A DNA stretch of 64,000 nucleotides from Limanda limanda. Taxonomy: Eukaryota; Chordata; Actinopteri; Pleuronectiformes; Pleuronectidae. Position 1 is the first letter of the stretch. Each line of letters starts with the position of its first letter. This document shows positions 25,113 to 37,769 of the stretch, in pieces. A program made the translations under genes and the position numbers. The stretch covers positions 5,375,507-5,439,506 of the forward strand of contig NC_083647.1 in NCBI RefSeq assembly GCF_963576545.1, written 5' to 3'. The notes under the pieces were generated by a model. It had not been told where the DNA came from, searched no databases, and was given only the letters and a program-made list of their open reading frames with translations.

Positions 25113-28100
25113 GAGATGCTTGTAAAGGGGAACCTGCTCGGCCAGTCTCCCCCGATGTCCTCCATGTCGAAATGTGAGCGACAGGCACATATAGGTGCAT
25201 GACCAAACACTGAAAGTTTTAAACTATTGTGCTCGACACGAAAAACGCCACATCATTGCTGGTGTGCCTTAAGATTCAAATACTTTAGGAACATCGTCTT
25301 GCCTTGAAGGTGATAGTCAAATAAGCTGTGGACCAGTGTCAGGGGGCGCGTCATTGAAATGTTCAAATGAGTCGACTGAAGGCCAAAACACGCCAATGCA
25401 GACAGAAGCTTCATTAAGCTGGTACATTCACAGAGAGTGTTTTGTTATTAAAGACTACAGCCAGTGTTTGTGGGTGGCAACATGGTAACATGAACATACT
25501 GAGGTAGATGTGTGGTTGAGGAATGTTTAGAGGCGGCAGGAGAGAGTGCTATTTGAAAAGATTGGTTTTTGAGACATGTATTGATTTTTAACCACATTTC
25601 ATGCTGAGGGATGGATCTATGGTTGTGCATGTACAGACATCTACAGCTTGTCCTCTGACTCCTGAGTCTGTTTTCTCATTCTTCTCAGTTTACTTTCACT
25701 TTTTTTCCTGATCATTGTGAGGAGCTCGTATCATTTATTACTGCAGTATATCAGTGTCACACAGGAAAAGGCATGTTTTTAAAGACAGAGTATTGTTACT
25801 TTTTGGGTATGAAAGTTCATCTAAATGTAATAATTAATAAGTCATAGAGTCCTGGACTATTTTAGCCATTTTAACCACATAGTAAAATGTTCCCCATGCC
25901 ATTGATTGGTATCTATTTTTTCAGCACAACATTATTTATGCGAACAGATGATAACTTTTTCGCTTTGACAACCTCTTTCAACATGAAGCCAAAAACCAAA
26001 AGAAACAGAATCTTTTTTTTATACTATAAAAACCACAAATATGCTCAAAAGCATTATAAAGGTTTCTGGAGCTAGAACATTCTGAATACAGGAGGCAAAA
26101 GGGGAGATACCATTTTTAGACTGATACAACAGAAAGTAAAATAAGTCTATTTGAGATGGAAAAGTTTTTTCCTTTGGGTATTTCTTTGTGGAATCATATC
26201 TCTGTTATTCCTTGGCCTATCAATGCCACGAAAAAACTTGCATTGAGTTTCACCTGAGGTTGAAAACAGCGCTCCACGTGGCTTTGTTTTTACACTGTGT
26301 CGTTGTGGTGATCGGCAACTCCTGAGAGTTGAAGAAGCCCATGCAGTCATTATTTCAGGTGAGTCAGGTCTGCTCCGATGTTAATGCAGCTAGTGTTTCT
26401 GTAGGGACGTCGTGAGGAGTCCTCGCTGCCGAGTCACTTGTCTCCCGCAACTACATACCTCATAAAATGTGAAGCCCCCGTGTCTCTCAGGTGGGACCAT
26501 CATCAGTCTGACGCTGTCTTGTCAAAACTCATCTAGAGAAAACTTTCAGATTCTTTATATTTGAATAAGAATCTGCACTTGGAAAGACCTCAGCAGCTCG
26601 GGGCCTCTGGGCCAGAGCCTCAGTATGAAGGGACTGTTAATATTTCATGTTTAAAAGTCAATAGGCCTGGTGGTGAAAGAAAAAAAAAACAGTGGATAAT
26701 TTCTCTCAGTATAAAAGTCGTAAACTCCTTCTTTCATAGCTTCCCTGATAAATGTCTGCCAGCTGTGAGAGAAACACGACTGAGGAGCTTTGATATATTT
26801 TGAAAGTCTGATCCCAACATTAAAGCCGTGCAGCTCATTCACCCATGGTTCCTTTTTTCTGTGGAAGCGCAGACGTCACTGATCATTCACCAAACAAATT
26901 AACAGAGACAACAGCTCAACGGCTAATAACTAATTCCTTTGATTAGTTGTTTGCTTAAACAATTAATTAACTACGCTTTCAAATTAACAAGATATGCCAA
27001 TTACTGAGGAGACCAATTCTTCAGAAGCGGTGACAGCACAGCGAAAGACAAAAAAGACCTCTGGAGATAGAAGAGAGGGAGGCTGACGGAAAACAAAGGA
27101 CAGAGATATAACTGAATTTAAAGGTCACCCACGGAGGATTATTCGTCTTGAGAGCGGGCGTGGCATGTCACAGCAAAAGCAAAAAAATCTAACAAACTCA
27201 AAGAACAGCGGAGATCGACAGACACACTCCGGGGCCACAGTTTGTGTTTGACCCAGCTAGTAGAAGTGTGGAAAAACAAATGCAGAATTATCCCTGAGAG
27301 ACACACAAAGTGTTTTGTCTGCTCTTTTTTTTCATGAACTGAACAAAGATGTCAGATGTCTCTGGATAAAAAAAACATTTTCTCCAGGAACCACTGAAGA
27401 TGTCAAGAGAAATTACACACAGATAAAAATAGTGTCTTTGCTGGTTCCTTCCAAACATCTCATCGTGGATATCTGAGGTGAGCACCGTCTTTCATGCAGT
27501 CTAGTTTTGATCGGCCGATACCTGAACAGGAAACCCTCCCGGCCTGTCAGTTAGATATCAGAAGAGAAAAACAGTGTTCATGTCTGGGAAACAAAACCAC
27601 AAGGGGTTATGAATAAATCTTTAAAAGTCAAATTTTGGTTGAAATTGCGGCATTGTTTTGCTCGTATTGGTGATGGATTTTTTTTGAATCTTGACCTTAA
27701 GCCAACTTTCCATCCAAATGTAAATTCATAAGAAGAACTTTTGATAGACATTTGTGAAATTAAAATGTTTTACAATCCACTATGGTGGATGTTTTCATCA
27801 AGAACCAAAATGTCAAAAGAAACACATTCAGTTGTGTCATTAAGATCAACAGGTGGTGGCGCTACTTTTTATTTTTTGAAGAACAAGAAGTATCAAAACG
27901 CAGCCACGATATCAACAATAGCAGTCATAATTTAAAATGACTCATGATCCAATGATCATTGATATAAGTTTGACAGCCAAAAAAAGGGTCATACAGAAGA
28001 ATGGAATTCATGTATAATAAGGAAATAACTTCAGGTGTAAAAGGTCCTGTGTTAAACTGATGAATTCCTGTGTAAAAGGGTAAAAATGTTTTAAAAAGAG

Positions 28101-28229
28101 GTAACAAGGTTAAAAACTCTTAAAAAGTATAAGGGTACCATCCTGAACGAGAAGTTATGCTACACTCTACTGATTGAGTCTTTTTTGAAAGATGATTGAT
28201 TAGTCATGCCTGCTGAGTCCAGAAGGGGG
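25113..28229. other. Unassigned non-coding DNA
   Basis: About 3.1 kb without a gene or recognisable mobile element. The stretch 26893-27005 is rich in TAAT/ATTA words and could be an enhancer. A 'CAGGTGAGT' at 26357 resembles a splice donor but has no supporting exon. The rest shows nothing. Confidence 0.55.
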
Positions 28230-28276
28230 AGCTGTCAGAGAGAAAGCATCGTGTCTGAGTGTCTTTATTAATATCT
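28230..28276 (+). repeat. 47-bp direct repeat C, copy 1
   Basis: AGCTGTCAGAGAGAAAGCAT and the next 27 bp recur at 28865-28911 with three mismatches, all transitions. Similarity stops abruptly at both ends. Confidence 0.85.
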
Positions 28277-28864
28277 TCAGTATTTATACTCTTAAACTTT
28301 GGAATATGTTCTTTTGGTGGTTTTGTTGGTGTTTTGTTAACATGCTCACTGCATGTTTAGTGTTTTGGAAGCCTTATTTAGATTTCCAGATTGATGATTG
28401 GTTTACTGTTAAGCAGCTAGTTCAACTCAGTTCCCTCAGTGGCTAGCACGGAGCGGCACAAGGCCATTGTAGGCGCAACACCTATTGTGTGCATTTTGAT
28501 CGTGTTTACCTCAATAAGACACATATGCAGACTATGAGGTTGCTAATGTTTATGTGTCTAATGAAATACTCATACATTTGTGTGTTCATTACTAAAGTAG
28601 CTGTCTATGATAAGGAGCAAAGAATATAACAAATAGAAGAGACAAGTGGTTACTAATGTTTTACACAATGTTTTAGTTCATTTCCTGGACGAATAAGTTT
28701 GATCTCTTAAGTTTATTGATTTTCACAAATATTTACCTGTCACATCTGATTTGACATCTTTAAGAAAGAGTGATTAATGGCAATATCCTTCCTTGTTTAC
28801 TTGATTTATGTGTTCATTTTTTTTTAACAGCAAATACTGCTCGAAAAGATATAATTCTCAATGA
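28277..28864. other. 588-bp spacer between direct repeats C
   Basis: Ordinary AT-rich sequence with no open frame of note. I could not recognise it as an LTR interior or a transposon. Confidence 0.5.
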
Positions 28865-28911
28865 AGCTGCCAGAGAGAAAGCATCGTGTCTGAGCGTCTT
28901 TATTGATATCT
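28865..28911 (+). repeat. 47-bp direct repeat C, copy 2
   Basis: Partner of 28230-28276. Forty-four of 47 positions agree. Confidence 0.85.
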
Positions 28912-29647
28912 CCCGTTTTCAGGGCGTAAGATCAGCAGTTTCTCAGATTTGAGCAGTTACCGAACGCAGCCTGACTGATACTTAGGCACTGGGGCTGTCA
29001 CTTTCATTTGAATGTCGGGGATAAAATTCCTAACTGAACTGGAATGACTAGTTTGATTTCAATTTATTTTTAACTCCTTCAAAACACCACACACACATAC
29101 TACACTTTTAATTGTGAATATTGTAAATATATTTTTACACGAAGGACGCAAACTATATAGACAGCTTTGATGAGTATATTATCTCAACTGACGTGGAATT
29201 AACTCTGTTTCTTCATCCTCGATAACTGTTTTTGATTTAATTAAATCGCTTCAGTCAGAAATAATGTTTTTGATGGATTCTTGTAATTACAATTATGGAA
29301 ATAGGATTGTTTTTCACCTGTTAGGGCTTATTTTCTAATGATAACATGACGGCTGAACATTAAGCCAGCATAAGGCAGTCTTTTTCCTCTAATAAGGTAT
29401 TAAATTATTTGAGAATATTAGATTGCATCATGCGCTGGATAATTACCCAGAGCATGTTTTTAGGTAATAATCTTTCATTTGGCAACTGAATACTTTTCCA
29501 GGGTTTTTTATCTCTCATTTAATTTACATTTAAATAGATGATAAATAAAATGTTATTGGTATGGACTGATATAAAAAAATCTAACAACTGACAATATCCA
29601 AATATCCATCTACTAATTCCAGAGATCTCTGTCTGACCTTGAGAACT
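28912..29647. other. Unassigned AT-rich DNA
   Basis: Nothing recognised. A sequence starting 'GGGGCTGTCACTTTCATTTG' near 28991 hints at a hAT-like end, but no partner end or duplication was found. Confidence 0.5.
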
Positions 29648-29745
29648 GTTTAACTTCTCAGCCTCACACCTGGAATGTTCGTTGTTAAGGGTGCAAAGAA
29701 GTGCAGTGTTGAATTTGGTATGATTTGACAATGCGATTTGTTCAA
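29648..29745 (+). repeat. Unclassified dispersed repeat D, copy 3
   Basis: Shares GCCTCACACCTGG, GTTGTTAAGG, GAAGTGCAGTGTT and CAATGCGAT with the copies at 7506 and 13270. It is the most diverged of the three. Confidence 0.5.
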
Positions 29746-30027
29746 TATTAATGAACTTCATCCTCCTAAACAGGAGAAGGTTGGAGATTCTATGCCTGGC
29801 CAGTCTAGATGAAATATGTAACAGAAAAAGCGCTCTGTGGATGTGTTTATGAATGGGTCATTATTCCACATTGTGTAGTTCCTAGCCTTCTGCTTCTCCA
29901 GCACAACAAAGCTCCGTTTTGGGAGGCAAGGACACATGATGTCATTCTGCAGACGTAAGACCAGTAAACCTTCTACTACTTGTTTGAGTCGCTGTTGTTC
30001 AAGTCAAGAAACTTGAATCATCATGTT

Positions 30028-30092
30028 GGAATCAGAATCAGAATTATTTTATTGGCCAAGTATATTTTCACATGTAGGAAATTGATTTTAGC
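30028..30092 (-). mobile_element. LINE 3' tail
   Basis: The plus strand begins GGAATCAGAATCAGAATTAT, then TTTTATTGGCCAAGTATATT and CACATGTAGGAAATTG. Its reverse complement is the classic fish L2-like LINE tail: AATTTCCTACATGTG, CTTGGCCAATAAA and a terminal (TGATTC)n. The 3' end of the element faces left at 30028. Only the tail is recognisable. Confidence 0.7.
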
Positions 30093-32748
30093 AATTATTA
30101 AAAGATAATTTTACAGAGCTGCACCCATGGCTCTAGTTCTGTAAAGTAGTGTTGAGCTGGGCATGATCTAAGTGACTTTAAAAATGTTGTTGTTCAATTG
30201 AAAAAAATCTCATGATTTATATGTTGCCGTTGACTCCTCCTGACCAGCAGAAGCAGGTGAAGCAAGGCGGGCTACACGCTAGGCTGACTGCTAACCCATA
30301 CAGACCAGAGCTCCAGAGTCTGTTTTTCTCCAATTCCATATTATATGTATCTTTGAAAAGTTTGTCTGCTAACAGTGCTAGGGAGAATCTATTTGCCATT
30401 CTGTGTCGAAATGTAAAAAAAAAGGTTTTGGCAGATGCAGAGGTCTTTGCTCTGCATCTTTTTTCTTTTGTTGCTGTGCAATTTCCTTTAACCATAAATT
30501 ACATTTCCCACTATTGTGTTATGCCATTTCATGCAGTGATGGAAAAGGTGCTGAGTTTGGGGAATCAAGTCCTTACTATGCTTCAACTGTGCAAGAGCAT
30601 GAAGACGGCCATCCAACATTTCTGACATGTCAGAAATTTATCCGACCATCCAGCGGGTGTCAGATTGCTCCTCGCATCCTCCTGTACACTGCACGACAAA
30701 CAACACAAGACAAAGTGTATATCCAGCTTTATGGAAGCTGTGGTGCTCTAATTTACTACAGTGACGCCTTGGTGTTCTGGATATTTCATAGATTTTCTGA
30801 GGAGGCTGTGAATCAAACCCAGGACCACAGTACTGTACATAATTCTACACAAAGAGCTGCAGTGACAGGATTGTGAAAGATCAAATATGAAACAATATCA
30901 CAACAAAGCCAAACAATTTCAATTTTCTTCTAAGGTAATGATAAGTTCATTTAACAGAGTCAGTGTGTTCAATAAACACATCAGGGTGATAACTGCTAAA
31001 AGCTTCGGTCCATCTGAATTGATCGAGTGTGTGAGTGTGTGTGTGAGTGTGTGTTGTCCAGTCAGAGCACCACCAGATATTGATGGAGATGTTTGATGCA
31101 TGGTTGATGATGTGGATAACACTCCCAGTCACAAGTCGGTCCTCTCCATAGGATGCACACACAGACACGCTGATCCCAGTTAAACTAGTTATTCTTGATT
31201 TGGCGGGTCAATACACACGGGCAGGAGAGCAGAATGGTCACTAATGATCTCACTGGACCATGTTATTGTATGAGTGGAACACAAAACAGCATCCTTTTAA
31301 AAGTAATGTCGATTAAAGCAAGAGTAAGTCAGAGCTGTCGATGCTGCTGCAGTGATTGCTTGTTTCGATGTGATGCAACTCACAGCCCGCGGAGAGTTGA
31401 ACTTTCAGGCCGGGGGCTGAACTTGTCATCTCCGTCTGGGAACAGAAACGCCTCGAGCTCCCACTTTTATCAAACCTGGGGGGGGGGGGGCAACAGCTGT
31501 GCGTTTCAGGAGTCAGATGGACCAGCAGAGCAGCTTGTTCTTCGCCCACTGGGTCGATATGTGCGGTCAAGTGGAGCAGAATGGCCACAACAGCACAGCT
31601 TGAGAGGTTTTGTCTTGTGGTTACTCAGATTTTTGTATCTTTATTCATTCATCTTCTTTTGACAATGACATGCATTCATTACCTAGGTCCTACCCACGGG
31701 AAATAATGCAAAAGAATGAATACAAGTTTAAATGAGCTATAGACAGTTGCTAATGGTTATTTTATGGATAGCTGTGGGGTAACCAACACATTTTTATTGG
31801 TAACAAATAAAAGGTAATAATGTTTTATCAGCGAGAGTTCAGGGTTTAGTCTTCTTCTGGCAATTTCTGCTATTAATAACCATTTTAGGTGCATTAATAT
31901 CTTCCCTTCAGCTGGAGTGGAGCTGACCCTGAACTGCATGTAGGCTGTGAATTATAAGAAGGAGTGTTATCAGCTTTGTGGGATGAAGTTACGTTTACTT
32001 TATGGCTGCATGTGGGGCTTGTTGTTATGGTGCCTTATGGTCTACAGAGGGAACGTTACACACATTATAAAGTTGTGGGACGCTACTAAAAAAGCAGCAA
32101 TAATGAAAAGGTAACGCTTCCAAACTGCACAGACACTTTTCAACAAGTCACCATATTTGAATCCTTGTTAGAACATATGTACAATTAAATCAACTTTTTT
32201 TTAAGCTTTGGTTGGAAACAGGTTTTTGAATACATTTTGTATCTTGGTGTTATTTTTTTCATTGCACATTTTGTGGCCTGAACGCATCACCCATTCTGAT
32301 CTGAGCCTTTGTCGTCTCTATTTTCCTGCCATTCAGATAAACTGTATTTAGATGGTTATAGGTGTAAAGCAGACGTTATCTCTGGAAAAATGTGCCGATA
32401 ATTGGGTCCAGATTTTATAGAGACTCTGTCTCTCACATATGAAGAATGCTGCAGGAGATTCTCTCGGTCTGATGAGTTCATTACAAAATTAAAATAGTAC
32501 AGATGAGAGGTGGAGCCTAAGTAGATTTAAATATAATAAATACAAATTCTGCTGCGAGAATAGGTTTTTGTTTACAGCACATTGGCATTGGCCCTTGGCA
32601 GCAAAAGCTTTAGACTGTTGTCTTTATCAGTGTCTTCTATGTGTATGGCACCTCTTTTTTATTCTGAGATATTTCTTAGCTTTTTGTTTTCTTCTGTTTT
32701 GTGTCCATTGCGTGTTAGAAATATCAGCGACATGCCCACTCGCTCACT
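30093..32748. other. Unassigned DNA with overlapping open frames and inverted repeats
   Basis: Open frames at 30212-30625, 30403-30876 and 31195-31662 (137, 157 and 155 codons, plus strand) are longer than most here but have no recognisable domain, and they overlap one another. A TG-rich tract lies at 31027-31056 and an 11-12 G run at about 31480-31491. Two perfect 10-bp inverted repeats lie at 31752/31875 and 31836/31926. No gene is called. Confidence 0.5.
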
Positions 32749-32907
32749 GTGAATCCTCCAGACAATATCCTGCTGCATTCTCACATGGGCTGGCAGAGAA
32801 ACTGCGGAGAATGTCCCGAGAAAGTGACTCAGACATTTGCATTCTCATATTCAGCCCCTCTGGATATTTTTAGGAATACACAGAGTCCAGTGCATGTCAG
32901 AAAGCAT
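32749..32907 (+). repeat. Unclassified dispersed repeat B, copy 1
   Basis: Matches 33640-33830 through GTGAATC.TCCAGA.AAT, CTGGCAG.AGAAACT, CGGAGAATGTCC, AGACATTTG.ATTCT and CCCTCTGGAT. Same orientation. Lacks an internal block of about 25 bp present in copy 2. Family unknown to me, though the word order seems familiar from other fish loci. Confidence 0.65.
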
Positions 32908-33639
32908 GCCTACATGTAGTTGTAGATTATAGGCGACTGGATGAACCTGTCTGCAAAAAAAGGAATTCTAGCTTGGTGTCACATGAGAACATCTTATTGT
33001 GAAATGGTTTCCACACCTGAAATGCTTGTACTGCTAATTTGGTCTTTTAGGATGTGTTGAGTTGCCAGGTCACATCAACCCCCCATATCATGTTCCATTG
33101 ATTTTCTCGTAGTATTTACTCTTTCCTGGTTTGATTACACTCCTCCTCTGATCTTGGCTCTTGCTAGTACCCCCTGCAGATGTGAAGCCTCCCAAAGGCA
33201 AAGATACAAGTCATGCAATGTTTGAGGATTCATTGCAAAGGCTGCGATAAAAGAGCCTACTGGGTACAGACTTCAAAATCCCTTTCTTCATCTGGTTTTG
33301 ACAAAAACAAGTTCTCTACACATTTCGTTTCAACAGGAAATTGTCTTGATACAGTTTCTTTTTAGTTTAGTTCATCTCACTGTACCAAGAAGTATCTGTG
33401 CATCTGTCAGGCTGTTGCTTTTCGTAATATAAAGCCACATTAAAACCTTAAATCCCTTTACAGACATTAACTCTGGAGAATGTCTAGACTGTTTGCCTTT
33501 CACATATGAAGTCAGACCCATTTCCAAAATTGAGGGAGAGCTCAGGTGAGGGGTTGGGTAGCAAACAGAGGCAGGAAGTAACATTTAAAGGCCCCTCTTT
33601 TTCATCCTGATATATCTTTATCTTTTTCATTTGCTCTCG
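32908..33639. other. Unassigned non-coding DNA
   Basis: Spacer between the two copies of repeat B. No gene or repeat recognised. Confidence 0.5.
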
Positions 33640-33830
33640 GTGAATCATCCAGATAATCTCTTGCTGTGTGCTCATATGAGCCCATTCAGACATTATACAG
33701 AGTTTTTACCGGGGCCTGGCAGGAGAAACTCCGGAGAATGTCCGCAGCCACTAATTAAGACATTTGAATTCTTACATATAAACCCTCTGGATTACTTCAG
33801 GAGATCAGTGCAGGTCTGAAAGCAGCTGGA
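33640..33830 (+). repeat. Unclassified dispersed repeat B, copy 2
   Basis: Fuller version of 32749-32907, ending GGAGATCAGTGCAGGTCTGA then AAGCAGC. The equivalent in copy 1 is CAGTGCATGTCAGAAAGCAT. No terminal repeats or target duplication identified. Confidence 0.65.
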
Positions 33831-35639
33831 GAAAATACAAGTTTAGCTCTCAAGCAGGCAGTGCTTTGTAGAGATGCATGCCTGCAAGCCCATCTGTGTG
33901 TACATGTGATTATGTGCTTAATCTTTGCCACAAAAACCTTTAAAACATTGATGCAATTAATTCAGAATACCATTGTTACCCTGACTCCGTCCCGGCCTCA
34001 CAACAGGAAGTGATGCGTGCAACAAAAAGGAGCAGGTGAAGAGGGTGTTTCAGGGTCACAAACAGCAAACACAATCCCAACGTGAAGCCACGTCTCTTTA
34101 CCCACTAGAACACGCTGCAGCCCTTTAAACGCTTGTTGACTCTTACATAAACACCACACTTTGACTTTCAGATGAGCATTTTACATTAAAGTTGTTGAAT
34201 TGAATATGGAGCACGGGACCAGGCTTTTTACTGCTCTGTCCTGGCACTGAGCAGTCAGGCACAACACACACACGCACATTTAGATACAAAACAGAAGCAC
34301 AAACGACACAATATAAACACTGGGAAGCTCGACAACAGTCACATAAAAAAAACAGAGGCTCTGGTTGAGACGCACACAAACACACAAACATGCACAAAGC
34401 AGAAGATCTTTTGGAAATCCAATTTGCCAGACCCATATCGCAACTCATGTGAACTGAGGTGGAAAAGAAAGTGATGCAAGTGATTTATGTATAAACTTTT
34501 TTGAAGTTAATGTGCTGTTCAACTTATTTAGATGTCCATGAGGTTGTAATCGTGCGTGATCGCAGTGGGCTTCCCTCAGTCATACATGTGTAATGAGAGA
34601 GTTGTTTATTTCTGCTCTGCTCCTGGAATCAGTCACCAAACCAAAAGAAAGGGCTCTGTAACAAAAGATTGTTTTTACCCATATGTGTGATTAATATTTA
34701 CTTAAAGGGACAACCAGGTCTGTATATGTTTGTGTTTTCAGGATTATGCCTATTCACACAGGAACACAAGGCTTATAGGCATCAAATAAGAAGCTTTCTT
34801 TCTGTTATTTAATCTCCTGCTTGAGGGAGCTGAACATGCATGTGTGCACACACACGCTGAGCAGACTCAGACAGAGGGATAGAAAAGAAAGGCTATTTCT
34901 AAAGAGAGACAACTTGACAACTGCTTATTGTCAGGAGCCAAAGTTTTGTAATTTGCAGAACAAATGTGCAAAGGAGACAGAAATCTGACTCTGCTTGATG
35001 TTACGAATGCATCTACGAATCTCTGCATTATCGTTGAAGAAAACTTGAGGCAGGTCTAAGGGGGAAGAAACAAAAGAACCCTTCTATCGTGTTCACAGGT
35101 TTCATTTAACAAATGCACTTTGCTGGAGTGAACGTCACTCACATTAATTATTTAAGTCAACATAGTATCAGGCCATCATGTAAAAACACCAGGAGCGAGA
35201 GAAAATGTTTGTGTGTGCTCCCAGACAGCACACACACAAGCACACACAACCACACACACGCACACACACACAGGCCCCTCGCTCAGAGAGACACACACAG
35301 TAATATCAGAGCTCGTTCACATGAAGCAGCCGATCGGTCACTTTGTCGAAGAACAGTGGAAACAGTGAAAACAAAGAGATTCTCTGGTCTCAGCTGCTCA
35401 GTGATCAGAGCAGAAGCTGCAGTTGGTTTGTACTGAGCTGGAGTTTCTGATTCCTCCTCCACTCTGACCTGCTCTCACTTGAACTAATAAACACTCATCA
35501 CTAGTTATCAGGACCTGATCAGTACGTGAAGTAACTAAGTGCTTGTTTGATTCGTTCCAGAGTTTATGAGGCTGCATTTAAACATCATGAAAAAGGACTC
35601 GTCAACATTTAACATCTCAGTACAACACTAGACGTGACA
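33831..35639. other. Unassigned non-coding DNA
   Basis: No gene. CA-rich stretches at 34261-34280 and 35218-35272. The part from about 35300 onward may be the interior of the hAT-like element that ends at 35913, but this cannot be shown from one copy. Confidence 0.45.
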
Positions 35640-35913
35640 CTCACAGTCAGGACTCAGTGTTAAAGTGAGTGGAGTGACACACAGAAATGATCCGACACCA
35701 TCGACTCATAACTAAACACATGATCTTATAAAAAATGGAACAAATAAACAGGAACTAGTTAATTTTAAATGTGAACTGGTACAACACTGAGTATAATTAT
35801 ATATAAAACGTTATAAGCTGTGATATCAAATATATTTTGCAGCTCCAGACAAATTGTAGTGATAGAAGAGGGGGCATAATAGCTCTTTTGATATTAAAGG
35901 TTGCCGACCCCTG
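35640..35913 (-). mobile_element. hAT-type element, one terminus
   Basis: The plus strand ends in TTAAAGGTTGCCGACCCCTG at 35913. Its reverse complement CAGGGGTCGGCAACCTTTAA is a classic hAT/Charlie-type terminus, followed inward by ATCAAAAGAGCTATT as in many vertebrate copies. The opposite terminus and an 8-bp duplication partner for TTTGAGAA (35914-35921) were not found, so the left limit is arbitrary. No transposase. Confidence 0.65.
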
Positions 35914-37769
35914 TTTGAGAACAATGTCCAAATGAACAGGAGGAATTTGTACTGGAATTCAAAGGGATGGTTTGGCCTTGGCAGAGGTGCTCTGGCGTCA
36001 TTCAGTTTTTTTTTGTTTGCATGCTGCAGATGGAATCAAACTGATGTCCATTGACTTCGAACACTAGATGACACGATTCACTTCTTTGCCTTTCACTGCT
36101 ATGTTTACCTTCTTAATATACAAAAATGTTTCTAGTCTACCAAGGCTTTGGTGTTATTATGCAGAATTCCAAGCCATGACCCTGTGGGTACATTTGCCGT
36201 GTTTACATGTCAAATTAAATTTTACGTCCCTTCATAAGAGTGTGTCTTCTTCTTCTGCCTTCCACTTTTTATTATGGTTGGAAAACATCAAAAGGCTTAA
36301 CAACCTCCTCCATCTGTGTTGAACCAAGTCACCATCTGGGTGAAAAAATGGCTAATTGTGTCTTTAAGATAACCTTCAGAGCACTTTGACTTTATATATG
36401 TACGTATATGTACAGTATGTATCAGTTCAAAAGACAGGTGTTTTTTCTTGACATATTTGCTGCTGTCATGCGACTCAACAAGCAGTAAATTGGGATTTTT
36501 ATGGAGAGACATAAATGCTGACTGCGAGCCAGTAGGTTCCAGTAACTCTCAGGCTGATGCCTTTACCTCATGGCTCATGTTGTCCAGTTTCCAATGACAG
36601 AAACAGAAAAAAAGTGAGGTGACAGAAGCTTCACATCGCTGCTGCATTATTACTTAGGCGACATGTTCATCTGCGTATTCTGCTGTATTCTCTGACCTTG
36701 TAGCATTTCAAAAAAATGTTTTGTATGTGCTGTCAAACTACTAAGGACGCTTCTTTCACTTAGTTGAGTTTCTGTGCATTACGCTTTTAGGGCCACCTTA
36801 CACTCTCTCTTTATGATTTCACTCAGTGCTGATTGAAAGGAATCACTCAGTACACCATGACTGATTTACTTGAATGCAAGTGTTCTGAAGTAGTGACTTC
36901 TATCTGTTGAGAGCGGGAACAAAAAAAATGTAATGTTGACTAGAGCAGGTCGAGTGTCCACCTGGGTCATTTTATGAATGTCTTTCTTGCGTGAAATAAT
37001 AAATCTTGAATTGGTTACAGAAGATTTTTTGTCCAGATTAAAAAGTTGCTTCCTTCTCTTTCATGAATCTTTTGCTGCTCATGCTCTCCACCTTCGCACA
37101 AATGCCTCCCTCACTGGAACAAACACACACGATGCATCCGAGCACACGTAGGCAAACTTACCTCATACGAGCTCTTATATGGGCTTAACACACGTGAGAA
37201 ACCAGACACAGTGTGGTGATGTGTTCAGGGAGTAAAGTAAAGAAAGAAAAATTCTGACGGAAAGGTTGTGGTTGTGAGAGGGCGCAGGTCGGGAAGGTGA
37301 GGGTTGACGACATTTACTCACTGCTGTGTGCATCGGTATCAGTATTAAATCCTGCATCAGGCTGACAGCACATGCTTTGTCAGCCTGAAGCGTTGTCGTA
37401 TGTGAACAGCCAACTTGGACAAAACCACCTTAATCTACAGACAAACACCACACATCCCTTTTTGTTATCTGTCATTATAAGTTCCCTAACCCGTGACCCA
37501 CACACTGTCCTCACAGCTTATTAGGCAAACATTTCTCTGCTTATACTGGGGAGTACGGAGTATAGGGCTGACGACAATGACAAGCTGGTGAGTTGACAAT
37601 TTGAACTGCTTACACTCAATGTCAATGTAACTGTTATATAACAAGAATTACCGCCTTGACCTCCTGTCTGTTTTCACCATCTTCATCCCAGCGAAGCCTC
37701 TCTCACTATCCACTGTTGCAGCTGGTATTGTCCGAATTATGTCCATAAAGAGCATTATAAAGCAGCAGA
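35914..37769. other. Unassigned non-coding DNA
   Basis: Nothing coding. A 'TTTGGCCTTGGCAGAGGTGC' at about 35971 resembles a word common in fish repeats but is too short to annotate. Confidence 0.5.

Noticed and set aside
26340..26370. Splice-donor-like CAGGTGAGT
   Set aside because: No credible coding exon upstream or acceptor downstream.
28991..29060. hAT-like terminus GGGGCTGTCACTTTCATTTG
   Set aside because: No opposite end or 8-bp duplication found.
31195..31662. 155-codon plus-strand frame
   Set aside because: It includes a long G run and has no recognisable features; taken as chance.
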